A stretch of 64,000 nt of DNA from Modestobacter sp. L9-4 (GCF_019112525.1 NZ_CP077800.1:2728001-2792000), one strand, 5' to 3'; positions 25,847 to 36,300 are shown, counted from the first letter of the stretch. Numbers and translations: made by a program. Notes: generated by a model from the letters alone, not told the origin.

Positions 25847-25895
25847 CAGGAGCCCGTGCCCTGCCCCCGGGACGGGGACAGGGCGCGGGCTCCTG
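25847..25895. terminator. Bidirectional hairpin terminator
   Basis: CAGGAGCCCGTGCCCTG (25847-25863) pairs with CAGGGCGCGGGCTCCTG (25879-25895), one mismatch. It lies between the TPR gene and the convergent GntP gene. Confidence 0.82.
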
Positions 25896-25914
25896 TGCAG
25901 GACCTGGCAGAGCG

Positions 25915-27372
25915 CTAGACGACCAGGTTCAGCAGCAGGACGCCGATTAGGCCGACCACCGAGATGATCGTCTCCATCACCGACCAGCTCTTGATGGTCT
26001 CCCCGACGGTCATCCCGAAGTACTCCTTGACCAGCCAGAACCCGGCGTCGTTGACGTGGGAGAAGAACAGCGAGCCGGCGCCCACGGCCAGCGCGAGCAG
26101 CGCCAGGGTGGGGGAGTCCAGGCCGGCGGCCAGCGGGGCGACGATCCCGGCGGCGGTGATGGTGGCGACCGTCGCCGACCCGGTGGCCAGCCGGATGCCG
26201 ACGGCGACGAGCCAGCCCAGCAGCAGCGGGGAGAGCGAGGCGCCCTCGGCGGCGTCGCCGATCAGGCCGCTGATGCCGGAGTCGACGAGCAGCTGCTTGA
26301 AGCCACCGCCGGCGGCGACGATCAGCAGGATGCCGGCGATGGCCGGCAGTGAGCCGCCCAGGGTGTCGGAGATCTTCTGCCGGCCGAAGCCGACCGCGGT
26401 GCCGAGGGTGAACATCGCGACGACGACGCCGATGAGCAGCGCGATCACCGGGGTGCCCAGGATGTTGGAGACCGAGCGCAGCGTGGTGCCGTCGTCGAGG
26501 GTGAGCTCGCCGATCGCGCCCAGCGCCATCAGCACGACCGGCAGCAGCACGGTCGCCACGGTCGCGCCGAACGCCGGCTGACGTCGCACGGTGGTGTCGT
26601 GCCGTGCGGCGTCACCGGTGTCACCGAGGTCGCGGTCGGCGCCGTCGCCCCCACCGGCCCCCGTCGTCCCGGTCTCCCGGGCGCCGGTCCCGGCGCCCAC
26701 CAGGGCCGCCGGCGTCGCGACGTGCAGGCGCTTGCTGATCAGCGTGCCGAACACCGGACCGGCCAGGACGACGGCCGGGATGGCCAGGATGAGGCCGAAC
26801 AGCAGGGTCAGGCCCAGGTTGGCGCCCAGGCTGCTGATCGCGACCAGCGGCCCGGGGTGCGGCGGGATGAACCCGTGCAGCACCGACAGGCCGGCCAGCG
26901 CCGGGATGCCCACCCGGAGCACCGGCTGGTTGCTGCGGTGCGCCACCAGCAGCACGATCGGGATCAGCAGGACGACGCCGATCTCGAAGAACAGCGGGAT
27001 GCCGATCAGCGCCGCGACCCCGCCCATGGCCCACGGCAGCGCCTTCGGGCTGACCCGGTCGACGATCGCGGTGACCACCCGGTCGGCTCCACCGGAGGCG
27101 GTGAGCAGCCCACCGATCATGGCGCCCAGGGCGATCAGCAGGCCCACGCTGCCCACCGTCGAGCCGACGCCGGCGGTGAAGCTGGCGACGATGTCCTTGA
27201 CCGCGACGCCGGCGATGACGCCGAGCACGGCCGAGCCGATGATCAGCGACAGGAACGGGTGGACCTTCAGCACGGTGATCAGCACGACCACCACGGCGAT
27301 GCCCACGAGCGCGGCCGTGATCAGCAGCGGCGAGCTGCTGGTGTGGCCGACCTCGGCGGCGAGGACGTTCAT
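25915..27372 (-). CDS. GntP family gluconate:H+ symporter-like permease
   Basis: 485 residues with about 12-14 membrane segments. GntP-family motifs include GFIPPHPGPLVAI (about 180) and LFFSHVNDAGFWLVKEYFGM near the C-terminus. Probably imports gluconate or a related sugar acid. ATG at 27372 is preceded by a short GAG-rich leader. A Gly/Thr-rich cytoplasmic loop (about 222-262) separates the two halves. It is divergent from the secreted GH43 gene, so sugar uptake and degradation may be linked, but no gluconate kinase is nearby. Confidence 0.9.
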   Translation of the reverse strand: MNVLAAEVGHTSSSPLLITAALVGIAVVVVLITVLKVHPFLSLIIGSAVLGVIAGVAVKDIVASFTAGVGSTVGSVGLLIALGAMIGGLLTASGGADRVVTAIVDRVSPKALPWAMGGVAALIGIPLFFEIGVVLLIPIVLLVAHRSNQPVLRVGIPALAGLSVLHGFIPPHPGPLVAISSLGANLGLTLLFGLILAIPAVVLAGPVFGTLISKRLHVATPAALVGAGTGARETGTTGAGGGDGADRDLGDTGDAARHDTTVRRQPAFGATVATVLLPVVLMALGAIGELTLDDGTTLRSVSNILGTPVIALLIGVVVAMFTLGTAVGFGRQKISDTLGGSLPAIAGILLIVAAGGGFKQLLVDSGISGLIGDAAEGASLSPLLLGWLVAVGIRLATGSATVATITAAGIVAPLAAGLDSPTLALLALAVGAGSLFFSHVNDAGFWLVKEYFGMTVGETIKSWSVMETIISVVGLIGVLLLNLVV

Positions 27373-27608
27373 CGGGCGTGCTCGGGAGGCTCGGCGGTCG
27401 TCATGATCAACAGTCTCGGCCCGCGGGGGTGCGCGCGCCAACCGTCGCCCGGCGTGGCGCGCGGTCGGTCGTCCCGACCGGCGTCCGGCGTGGCACGCGG
27501 ACGACACGCGGCGTCGATCCGCACATTTGCGCTCATGGATTGACCGGCTAACGCACAGGAGTGCACGCTTCCGCGCACGAGAACTGCACATCCACCGAGA
27601 GGGTCACA

Positions 27609-29471
27609 GTGTCGTCACCCGTATCGCTCCGCCGCCTCGCCGCAGGAGGGGCCCTCATGGCCCTCACCCTGCTGGCGCCCGCGCTGGCCGGCACCGCCCA
27701 GGCCGCACCGGGACAACCCGGCACCCCACCGTCGCACGCGGGCTCCACGTCGATGGTCGAGCCCGTCATCGACGCCAACTTCGCCGACCCCGACGTCCTG
27801 CTGGTCGACGGCGTCTACCACGCCTACGCGACCAACAACGACGGCCAGAACGTCCAGCACCAGACCTCGACCGACCTCGTGCACTGGACGCCGCAGCCCG
27901 ACGCGGCCCCGACGCTGGGCCCGTGGGTCGGGGCCTGCAGCTTCGCCCCGGGTGGTGCCACCGACAACTGCGTGTGGGCCCCCGAGGTCAGCGCGGTCGA
28001 TGGCGGCTACGCGCTGTACTACACCGCCCGCGACGCCGCCTCGGGTCGCCAGTGCATCGGTGTCTCGACGTCGGCCTCGCCGGACGGGCCGTTCCTGCCC
28101 GTGGGCAACGACCCGCTGGTCTGCCCCAGCGGTGCCCGCGACACCGTCGACCTCGGCGGCGCCATCGACGCCACGACCTACGCCGAGAACGGCCAGCTGT
28201 ACCTGCTCTGGAAGGCCGACGGCAACTGCTGCGTCGGCAAGACGGCGATCATCTACATCCAGCCGCTCTCGGCGGACGGCACGACGCTCACCGGGCCCCC
28301 GAAGGAGCTGATCCGCCGCGACCTGCCCTGGGAGGGCAACGTCGTCGAGGCGCCGACCCTGGTGGAGCACGACGGCGTCTACTACCTCTTCTACAGCTCG
28401 AACGACTTCGGTGGCGGTGGCTACCGCACCGGGTACGCGACCGCGTCGAGCATCACCGGGCCGTACACGAAGTCGACGACCGAGCTGGTCACCAGCGAGA
28501 TGTTCCAGGACCACGTGCTCGGCTACGGCGGTCAGGACGTCATCACCAACCCCGACGGCGGCACCTCGATCGTCTACCACGGCTGGGACCCGACCTACTC
28601 CTACCGCGCGATGTACGTCAGCGACCTCAACTGGACCGCCGCCGGGCCCGTCGTCGCCGACGCCGCGGTGCGCTACCAGGCCGAGGCCGGGAAGGTCGTC
28701 AACGCCCGCGTGGCCCCCGACGACGCGGCCTCCGGGCTGGCCAAGGTCGGCGGCATGGACGCGACGAACAGCTCGGTGACCGTGACGGTGCAGGCGGAGA
28801 AGTCCGGCCCGGCGACGCTGGGCATCCGCTACACGAACGGGTCCACCGACGGCGCCACCCCGGTGACGGCGACCGACACCCTGACGGTGAACGGGCGCAG
28901 CGCCGGCACGGTCACCTTCGCCCACACCACCTGGGGCAACTGGCGGATGGCCGAGGTCGACGTCCAGCTGAAGAAGGGCACCAACACGATCACGCTGACG
29001 AAGGCCACCTTCTACGCCGAGATCGACGCCTTTGACGTCTACGACGCCAGCCACGTGCCCGACCCGAAGGGCCCGCCCGCGGGCTCGACGACCACCCGCT
29101 ACGAGGCCGAGGCCGGCGTCGTCACCCACGCCTCGATCGGCGGGGCCGGCGGCGCGTCCGGCGGCCTGAAGGTCGGCGGGATGGACTTCGCCGACAGCTC
29201 GGTCTCGCTGCAGGTGTACGCGGAGAAGGGCGGCCCGGCCACGCTGGGCATCCGGTTCGCCAACGGCTCCGACCGCGGCGGCTACCCCGTCCAGTCGACC
29301 GACACGGTCTCGGTGAACGGCACGGCGGCCGGCACGGTCACCTTCCCGTACACCCGCTGGGGCAACTGGACGACGGTCGAGCACCAGGTGCTCCTGAAGA
29401 AGGGCTGGAACACCGTCACGCTGACCCGGGGCACGTTCTACGCCGAGATCGACGCGGTGGACGTCTCCTGA
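27609..29471 (+). CDS. Secreted GH43 family glycoside hydrolase with two CBM35/CBM6-like modules
   Basis: 620 residues. The GTG at 27609 is preceded by GAGAGGG and starts a signal peptide (SLRRLAAGGALMALTLLAPA, cleavage near AQAAP). The five-bladed propeller domain (about 50-345) has the three GH43 acidic positions: ADPDVL (base), WAPEV (pKa Asp/Glu region) and VEAPTL (acid). Two tandem modules follow (about 352-478 and 495-620), each starting RYQAEAG or RYEAEAG and containing LGIRxxNGS and a WGNW motif. Likely an exo-acting arabinofuranosidase, xylosidase or endo-arabinanase; substrate unresolved. Confidence 0.9.
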   Translation: MSSPVSLRRLAAGGALMALTLLAPALAGTAQAAPGQPGTPPSHAGSTSMVEPVIDANFADPDVLLVDGVYHAYATNNDGQNVQHQTSTDLVHWTPQPDAAPTLGPWVGACSFAPGGATDNCVWAPEVSAVDGGYALYYTARDAASGRQCIGVSTSASPDGPFLPVGNDPLVCPSGARDTVDLGGAIDATTYAENGQLYLLWKADGNCCVGKTAIIYIQPLSADGTTLTGPPKELIRRDLPWEGNVVEAPTLVEHDGVYYLFYSSNDFGGGGYRTGYATASSITGPYTKSTTELVTSEMFQDHVLGYGGQDVITNPDGGTSIVYHGWDPTYSYRAMYVSDLNWTAAGPVVADAAVRYQAEAGKVVNARVAPDDAASGLAKVGGMDATNSSVTVTVQAEKSGPATLGIRYTNGSTDGATPVTATDTLTVNGRSAGTVTFAHTTWGNWRMAEVDVQLKKGTNTITLTKATFYAEIDAFDVYDASHVPDPKGPPAGSTTTRYEAEAGVVTHASIGGAGGASGGLKVGGMDFADSSVSLQVYAEKGGPATLGIRFANGSDRGGYPVQSTDTVSVNGTAAGTVTFPYTRWGNWTTVEHQVLLKKGWNTVTLTRGTFYAEIDAVDVS

Positions 29472-29503
29472 CGTCCCCCTGAGCAGGCTCCATCCGCGCA
29501 CGC

Positions 29504-29539
29504 CACAGCCGCCGACGGCCCGCCGTCGGCGGCTGTGGT
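29504..29539. terminator. Strong hairpin terminator after the GH43 gene
   Basis: CCACAGCCGCCGACGG (29504-29519) and CCGTCGGCGGCTGTGG (29524-29539) form a 16-bp perfect stem with a 4-nt loop. Confidence 0.9.
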
Positions 29540-29592
29540 CTGCTGGGGGACCGCCCCCAGCACCCGAGCGCCACTCGGCCAGGAGACCTGCC

Positions 29593-30147
29593 ATGACCCG
29601 CCGCACCGCCCCCCGCCTGCTCCTCACCGCCGCCGTCGCGCTGTCCCTGGCCGCCTGCGGCGGCAGCACGGACGACTCCTCGCCGGCGGCCGCGGGGTCC
29701 AGCGCCGCCGCGGCCTCCGACTGTCTCGCCGAGGCGCCCACCAGTGCGGCCCCGGCCGGGGTGTCCACCGACCTCGCCGTGCGGCCCGAGGCGCCCTGCT
29801 ACACCGCCCCGGCCCCCACCGACCTGGTCCTCAGCGACGTCGTCGTCGGCACCGGCGCCGAGGCGGCCGCTGGCACCGACGCCGAGGTGAAGTACGTCGG
29901 CGCCTTCTACGAGTCCGGCGACGAGTTCGACGCCTCCTGGAACGGCGGCGACGACAAGACGTTCTCCGTCACCGTGGGCGCCGGCCAGGTCATCCCCGGC
30001 TTCGACCAGGGCATCGAGGGGATGAAGGTCGGCGGCCGCCGGATGGTGACCATCCCCAGCGACCTGGGCTACGGCCCGTCCGGGCAGGGCCCGATCCCCG
30101 GTGGCGCCACTCTGGTCTTCCTCATCGACCTGGTCTCGGTGAGCTGA
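29593..30147 (+). CDS. FKBP-type peptidyl-prolyl isomerase, lipoprotein
   Basis: 184 residues. Signal peptide with lipobox LAAC (Cys22) predicts an exported, membrane-anchored lipoprotein. After a Ser/Ala linker, the FKBP domain (about 75-184) shows VKYVGAFYESGDEFDASW, VIPGFDQGIEGMKVGGRR and IPSDLGYG, all core family blocks. It would assist folding of exported proteins. Confidence 0.93.
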   Translation: MTRRTAPRLLLTAAVALSLAACGGSTDDSSPAAAGSSAAAASDCLAEAPTSAAPAGVSTDLAVRPEAPCYTAPAPTDLVLSDVVVGTGAEAAAGTDAEVKYVGAFYESGDEFDASWNGGDDKTFSVTVGAGQVIPGFDQGIEGMKVGGRRMVTIPSDLGYGPSGQGPIPGGATLVFLIDLVSVS

Positions 30148-30153
30148 CGCGGA

Positions 30154-30585
30154 TCAGCGCAGCACGGAGGTCAGCAGCAGGCTCGTCGCGGTGTTCAGCA
30201 CCCCGGGGACGGCGCGGATGCGGTCCAGCAGGGCGTCGAAGGCAGCCAGGTCGGCCGCCCGCACCTCGGCGACCAGGTCCCACGCGCCGTTGGTGGTGTG
30301 CAGCGACTCGATCTCCGGGAACCCGCCGAGCCGGGCGATGACCCCGTCCGCGGAGCGGCCGGCCACCTCGATCAGCGACACCGCGCGCACCCCGCCGTCC
30401 GCGGCGTCCTCACGCACCCGCACGGTGAACCCGACGATCACCCCGGCGGCGACCAGCCGGTCCAGTCGTGCGGTGACCGTGGCCCGGGTGACGCCGAGGC
30501 GGCGGGCCAGCTCGGCGACCGGGGCCCGGCCGTCCTCGCGGAGGACCGCGAGCAGGCGGCGGTCCAGCTCGGTCAGCGGCGTCAT
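30154..30585 (-). CDS. Lrp/AsnC family transcriptional regulator
   Basis: 143 residues. N-terminal helix-turn-helix: LTELDRRLLAVLREDGRAPV with ELARRLGVTRATVTARLDRL; C-terminal RAM ligand-binding domain (about 65-143) with ESLHTTNGAWDLVAEVRAAD. Start at ATG 30585, exactly 6 bp after TACCTT, so leaderless. It is divergent from the ornithine cyclodeaminase-type gene, which it probably controls in response to an amino acid. Confidence 0.92.
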   Translation of the reverse strand: MTPLTELDRRLLAVLREDGRAPVAELARRLGVTRATVTARLDRLVAAGVIVGFTVRVREDAADGGVRAVSLIEVAGRSADGVIARLGGFPEIESLHTTNGAWDLVAEVRAADLAAFDALLDRIRAVPGVLNTATSLLLTSVLR

Positions 30586-30591
30586 GAGCAG

Positions 30592-30682
30592 AAGGTAGAG
30601 ACGGGCTGCGCAGGTCGGTCGGTGGGACGGCCGGAAACGCGCTGTCCGCTCATCGACGCGCACCCGCCGGGCTCCCTAGCGT
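30592..30682. promoter_or_regulatory. Divergent promoters of the Lrp regulator and ornithine cyclodeaminase genes
   Basis: TACCTT (30597-30592, minus) and TAGCGT (30677-30682, plus) each lie 6 bp before the start codon of their gene. The 80 bp between them is the likely Lrp binding region, though no clear operator repeat was seen. Confidence 0.5.
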
Positions 30683-30688
30683 TGCGCC

Positions 30689-31720
30689 ATGACCGAGTTC
30701 GTGGACGTGCGGGACATGGTGCGGTGGGTGGCGGCCACCGGCCCCGAGCAGGTCATCGCCGGGATCGCCCGGTACGTGGCCGAGGACTTCACGCGCTGGG
30801 AGTCCTTCGACAAGACGCCGCGGGTGGCCAGCCACACGCCCTTCGGCGTCATCGAGCTGATGCCCACCAGTGACGGGGAGCTGTACGGCTTCAAGTACGT
30901 CAACGGCCACCCGGACAACCCGGCCCGCGGCTTCCAGACCGTCACCGCGTTCGGCGCGCTGGCCGAGGTGCACAACGGCTACCCGGTGTTCCTGGCCGAG
31001 ATGACCCTGCTGACCGCGCTGCGCACCGCCGCCACCTCCGCGGTCGCCGCCCGCGCCCTGGCGCGGACGGACTCCCGGCGGCTGGCGCTGATCGGGGCGG
31101 GCAGCCAGTCGGAGTTCCAGGCGCTGGCCATGCGCACGGCGCTGGGCATCGAGGAGGTCAGCGTCTGGGACACCGACCCCGCGGCCACGGCCAAGCTGGT
31201 GCGCAACCTGACCCCGCTCGGCTTCGACGTCCGGGTCGCCACCTCCGCCCGGGACGCCGTCCGCGGCGCCGACGTCGTCACCACCTGCACCGCGGACAAG
31301 GCGCGTGCCCAGGTGCTGGAGGCCGGGTGGGTCGAGCCGGGCACGCACGTCAACGCGATCGGCGGCGACTGCCCGGGCAAGACGGAGCTCGACCCGGCCA
31401 TCCTCACCGGGGGCACGGTGTTCGTGGAGTTCACGCCGCAGACCCGCGTCGAGGGCGAGATCCAGGCGCTGCCGGCCGACTCCCCGGTGACCGAGCTCTG
31501 GGAGGTGCTCACCGGGCGCGCGCCGGGGCGCACGTCGGCGGCGCAGGTGACCGTCTTCGACTCCGTCGGCTTCGCGATCGAGGACTTCTCCGGGCTGCGC
31601 TACGTGCGCGACGCCGTCCGCGGCACGCCCTGGGTCTCCGCCATCGACCTGGTGGCCGAGCCGGAGGACCCCAAGGACCTGTTCGGGATGGTCGGCGCGC
31701 TGTCGCCGATCGGGGTCTGA
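30689..31720 (+). CDS. Ornithine cyclodeaminase family protein
   Basis: NAD-dependent enzyme related to ornithine cyclodeaminase/mu-crystallin; converts ornithine to proline and ammonia in the best-known members. 343 residues. Substrate-side residues lie in RVASHTPFGVIELMP and YGFKYVNGHPDNP; the Rossmann motif is LALIGAGSQSEFQALA (about 131-146); ADVVTTCTADK and VNAIGGDCPGKTEL follow. Probably leaderless. The adjacent Lrp regulator supports a role in amino acid catabolism. Ends 3 bp from the convergent MFS gene. Confidence 0.92.
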   Translation: MTEFVDVRDMVRWVAATGPEQVIAGIARYVAEDFTRWESFDKTPRVASHTPFGVIELMPTSDGELYGFKYVNGHPDNPARGFQTVTAFGALAEVHNGYPVFLAEMTLLTALRTAATSAVAARALARTDSRRLALIGAGSQSEFQALAMRTALGIEEVSVWDTDPAATAKLVRNLTPLGFDVRVATSARDAVRGADVVTTCTADKARAQVLEAGWVEPGTHVNAIGGDCPGKTELDPAILTGGTVFVEFTPQTRVEGEIQALPADSPVTELWEVLTGRAPGRTSAAQVTVFDSVGFAIEDFSGLRYVRDAVRGTPWVSAIDLVAEPEDPKDLFGMVGALSPIGV

Positions 31721-31723
31721 GGT

Positions 31724-33163
31724 TCAGCGGGCGGCGACGGGCTCCCGGGCGGGGGAGTCCTCGCCGGCGAACAGCGCGGCCGTCGCCTGCGCGCTGGCCT
31801 GCGCCCGGCGGGTGGTCGCCGCCGTGCACAGCAGCACGACGACCAGCCCGCACCCGGCCAGCAGCCACCAGGCCGGGTGCGTCGCGGCGGCGAAGTCCGG
31901 GCCGATGACGCCGGTCGTGGCCCCGGCGATCGAGCCCGCGACCGCGACGCCCAGCGAGGCACCCACCTGCCGGCTGGTGGAGGCGACCGCGGCCGCCACC
32001 CCGGCCTGCGCCCGGGGCATGCCCGAGACGGCGGTGTTGGTGATCGGTGCGTTGACCATCCCGAAGCCGATGCCGAAGACGAGGTAGGCGCCGAGCAGGT
32101 ACAGCAGCGGGGTGGTCGGGGTGATCCGGGTGAGCAGCACGGCGGCGGAGCCCATGCAGACGCCGGCGACGTAGAGCGGGACGCGCACCCCGCGCGCGCC
32201 GACGATCCGGCCCGACACGGGGGCGAGCAGGAAGGTGGCCAGCGCCATCGGCAGGGTGCAGAGCCCGGCCTCCAGGGCGCTGTAGCCCCGCGAGCCCTGC
32301 AGGTACAGCGTGTTGAGGAAGAGGAAGGCGGCGAAGGCCCCGAACGCGGTGACCGCGGTGAGGGTGGCCGAGCTGAACGGCACGCTGCGGAAGAAGCGCA
32401 GGTCCAGCAGGGGGTCGGTGCGGCGCGGCTCCCAGCGCAGCAGCCCGGCCAGGGACAGCAGGGCGAGCAGGAACAGCGCCACGATGACGGGGGAGCCCCA
32501 CCCGTGCCGCGGCCCCTCGATGATCGCGTAGGTCACCGTGGCCAGCGTGATCGCGACCAGCAGCTGGCCGACCGGGTCGGGACGGCGGGGCCGCTCGGCC
32601 CGGGACTCCGGCACGAAGACCGCGGCCAGCACGAACGCCGCCACCCCGACCGGGACGTTGATCCAGAAGATGGCCCGCCAGCCGACCGTCTCGGTCAGCG
32701 CGCCCCCGACGATCGGGCCCAGGGCCATCGACAGCCCGACGACGGCACCCCACACGCCGATCGCCCGGGCCCGCTCCCGGGCGTCGGTGAAGACGTTGGT
32801 GATGATCGACATCGCGACGGGGTTGAGCATCGAGCCACCCACCGCCTGCAGCGCCCGGGCGGCCACCAGCCAGCCGAGCCCGGGGGCGAGGCTGCACAGC
32901 AGCGACCCGACCGTGAACGTCACCAGGCCGACCTGGAAGGTGCGCCGGCGGCCGAGGCGGTCGGCGGTCGAGCCCGACAGCATCAGCAGGCTGGCCAGCA
33001 CCAGCGTGTAGGCGTCGATCGTCCACTGCAGGCCGGACAGCGACGCCCCGAGGTCGCTGCGGATCGAGGGCAGCGCCACGTTCACGATCGTGTTGTCCAT
33101 CGAGACCATGAGCAGGCTCAGGCAGCAGATCAGCAGGACCAGCGTCTTGCGGCGGGGTGTCAT
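31724..33163 (-). CDS. DHA2-type (EmrB/QacA) MFS efflux transporter
   Basis: 479 residues with about 14 membrane segments, the DHA2 size. It begins with a short basic tail and the TM1 motif LLMVSMDNTIVNVALPSI; SGSTADRLGRRRTFQVG is motif A and GGSMLNPVAMSIITNVF marks TM4. Proton-coupled drug efflux is the usual role. ATG at 33163 has GAGG about 10 bp upstream. It is divergent from cobN with the riboswitch in between. Confidence 0.9.
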   Translation of the reverse strand: MTPRRKTLVLLICCLSLLMVSMDNTIVNVALPSIRSDLGASLSGLQWTIDAYTLVLASLLMLSGSTADRLGRRRTFQVGLVTFTVGSLLCSLAPGLGWLVAARALQAVGGSMLNPVAMSIITNVFTDARERARAIGVWGAVVGLSMALGPIVGGALTETVGWRAIFWINVPVGVAAFVLAAVFVPESRAERPRRPDPVGQLLVAITLATVTYAIIEGPRHGWGSPVIVALFLLALLSLAGLLRWEPRRTDPLLDLRFFRSVPFSSATLTAVTAFGAFAAFLFLNTLYLQGSRGYSALEAGLCTLPMALATFLLAPVSGRIVGARGVRVPLYVAGVCMGSAAVLLTRITPTTPLLYLLGAYLVFGIGFGMVNAPITNTAVSGMPRAQAGVAAAVASTSRQVGASLGVAVAGSIAGATTGVIGPDFAAATHPAWWLLAGCGLVVVLLCTAATTRRAQASAQATAALFAGEDSPAREPVAAR

Positions 33164-33257
33164 CGGGGTCGGACCTCTTCCGTTGCTCGATGCAACGGTA
33201 CGAGCTGTCCGGCGATGAGGGGGGCGGGCTGCCCGGCCGGGTAGCGTCAGGGGCAAC

Positions 33258-33350
33258 CACGGCAGTGCAGCAGGGAAGCCGGTGCGAGCCCGGCGCGGTC
33301 CCGCCACTGTGACCTCCGCACGGAGGGAGCCAGACACCTCGGCTGCCGTG
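33258..33350 (+). promoter_or_regulatory. Cobalamin riboswitch upstream of cobN
   Basis: Contains AGGGAAGCCGGTGCGAGCCC, then CGGCGCGGTCCCGCCACTGT, then GGGAGCCAGACACC: the B12 element core in order. P1 is CACGGCAG (33258-33265) with CTGCCGTG (33343-33350). It ends 42 nt before the cobN GTG, and the strong SD (GAGGGAGG, 33376-33383) lies just beyond it, so control could be at translation or by termination. Confidence 0.96.
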
Positions 33351-33392
33351 TCCGACGACCCGGGGCGCGGACCCCGAGGGAGGCACCACCTC

Positions 33393-36300
33393 GTGAGCTC
33401 ACGCACCTTCACCCTGCTGTCCACCTCCGACACCGACCTGCTGTCGGCCCGCGCCAGCGACTCCTCCTGGAAGCTGGGCAACCCCTACCGCGCCGGCGAC
33501 CTGGCCGAGTTCGCCGCCGGGACCGACCTCGTCGTCGTCCGCATCCTGGGGTCGCGCCGCAAGTACGAGGACATGGTCGCGCCGCTGCTGGCCCTCGGCG
33601 TCCCGGTGGTCGTGCTCGGTGGCGAGCAGCTGCCCGACGCGGAGCTGATGGGGCTCTCGACCGTGCCGATGGGCGTGGCCACCGAGGCGCACGCCTACCT
33701 GGCCCAGGGCGGCCCGGACAACATCGTGCAGCTGCACCGCTTCCTGTCCGACACCGTGCTGCTGGACGGCGAGGGCTTCGACGCCCCGGCCGTCGCACCG
33801 GACTGGGGCCTGCTGGAGCGCCCGAGCACCGCGACCGGGCCGCGGGTCGCCGTCCTCTACTACCGGGCGCACCACCTGGCCGGGAACACCGCGTTCGTGC
33901 ACGACCTCTGCGCGGCGATCGAGGGCGCCGGCGGCGTGCCGGTGCCGGTCTACACCGCCTCGCTGCGATCGGTGGCGCCGGAGATGCTCGACGTGCTGCG
34001 CACCGTCGACGCCATGGTCGTCACCGTGCTCGCCGCCGGCGGCACCAAGCCCGCCACGGCGTCGGCCGGCGGGGACGACGGCGCCTGGGACGTCGGCGAG
34101 CTCGCCCGGCTCGACGTCCCGGTGATCCAGGGGCTGGTGCTGGGCACCCCGCGGGCCACCTGGGCGGCCAGCGACGACGGGCTGTCCCCGCTGGACGTGG
34201 GCAACCAGGTCGCGATCCCGGAGTTCGACGGCCGGATCATCAGCGTGCCGTTCTCCTTCAAGGAGGTCGACGAGGAGGGCCTCACCTCCTACGTCGCCGA
34301 CCACGAGCGGGCCGCCCGGGTGGCCGGCACCGCCGTCGCGCACGCCCGGCTGCGGCACACCGCCCCCGCCGACCGGCGCATCGTGATCATGCTGAGCGCC
34401 TACCCGACCAAGCACGCGCGGATCGGCAACGCGGTCGGCCTGGACACCCCCGCCTCGACGGTCCGGCTGCTGGCCGCGATGGCCGGCCAGGGCTACGACA
34501 TCGGGGCGTTCGACGGCGAGGGCTCGTTCCCCGGCGTCGCCGACCTGGACGGCGACGCGCTGGTGCACGCCCTGATCGAGGCCGGCGGCCAGGACCCGGA
34601 CTGGCTCACGGCCGAGCAGCTGTCGGGCAACCCGGTGCGCATCCCGGCCGCGGAGTACCGCCGCTTCTTCGACACCCTGCCCGCCGAGCTGGCCGACCGG
34701 ATGGTCGAGCACTGGGGGCCGCCGCCGGGTGAGCTGTTCGTGGACCCGACCGACGACTGCATCGTCTTCGCCGCCCTGCGCGCCGGCAACGTCGTGGTGA
34801 TGGTGCAGCCCCCGCGCGGGTTCGGGGAGAACCCGATCGCGATCTACCACGACCCCGACCTGCCGCCCAGCCACCACTACCTGGCCGCCTACCACTGGCT
34901 GCGCTCGTCCTTCGGCGCGCACGCGGTCGTGCACATGGGCAAGCACGGCAACCTGGAGTGGATGCCCGGCAAGACCGTCGGGCTGTCGGCGTCGTGTGCG
35001 CCGGACGCCGCCCTGGGCGACCTGCCGATGGTCTACCCGTTCCTGGTCAACGACCCGGGCGAGGGCAGCCAGGCCAAGCGCCGGGCGCACGCGGTGCTCA
35101 TCGACCACATGGTGCCGCCGATGGCCCGCGCGGGGACCTACGGCGACATCGCCCGGCTCGAGCAGCTGCTCGACGAGCACGCCAACATCGCCGCGATGGA
35201 CCCGCCGAAGCTGCCCGCCGTCCGGCAGCAGATCTGGACGCTGATCCAGGCCGCCAAGCTCGACCACGACCTGGGCCTGGACGACCGGCCGCACGACGCC
35301 GAGTTCGACGAGATGATCCTGCACGTCGACGGCTGGCTGTGCGCCATCAAGGACAGCCAGATCCGCGACGGCCTGCACGTCTTCGGCTCCCCGCCCGAGG
35401 GCGACGCCCGCGTCGGCCTGGTGCTGGCGATCCTGCGGGCCCGGCAGATCTGGGGCGGCTCGGTCGCCATGCCGGGGCTGCGCGAGGCCCTCGGCCTGGT
35501 CGAGGACGGCTCGGCCGGGCTGCACGAGACCGACGAGGTCGAGGCCCGCGCGCTGGCCCTGGTCACCGCGATGGAGGCGGCCGGCTGGACCGCCGAGGCC
35601 GTCGAGCCCACCGTGGCCGAGGTGCTGGGCGGCCCGCACGCCGAGGTCAGCCGGGTGCTGGACTTCGCCGTCGCCGAGGTCGTCCCGCGACTGGCCAGGA
35701 CCACCGACGAGATCGACATGGCCCTGCACGCCCTGGACGGCGGCTACGTGCCGGCCGGCCCCTCGGGCTCGCCGCTGCGCGGGCTGGTCAACGTGCTGCC
35801 GACCGGGCGCAACTTCTACTCCGTCGACCCGCGCGCGGTGCCCTCCCGGCTGGCCTGGGAGACCGGGCAGGGCCTGGCCGAGTCCCTCGTCGAGCGCTAC
35901 GTCTCCGAGACCGGGGAGCACCCGCGCTCGGTGGGTCTCTCGGTGTGGGGCACCTCGGCGATGCGCACCTCCGGCGACGACGTCGCGCAGGTGCTGGCGC
36001 TGCTCGGCGTCCGGCCGGTCTGGGACGAGGCGTCCCGCCGGGTGACGAAGCTGGAGCCCATCCCGCTCGGGGAGCTGGGCCGGCCGCGGATCGACGTCAC
36101 GGTGCGCATCTCCGGGTTCTTCCGGGACGCCTTCCCGCACGTGGTGACGATGCTCGACGACGCCGTCACCCTGGCCGCGGGCCTGGACGAGACGCCGGAG
36201 CAGAACTTCGTCAAGGCGCACGTGGACGCCGACGTCGCCGAGCACGGCGACCGCCGGCGGGCCACCACCCGGGTGTTCGGCTCCAAGCCGGGCGCCTACG

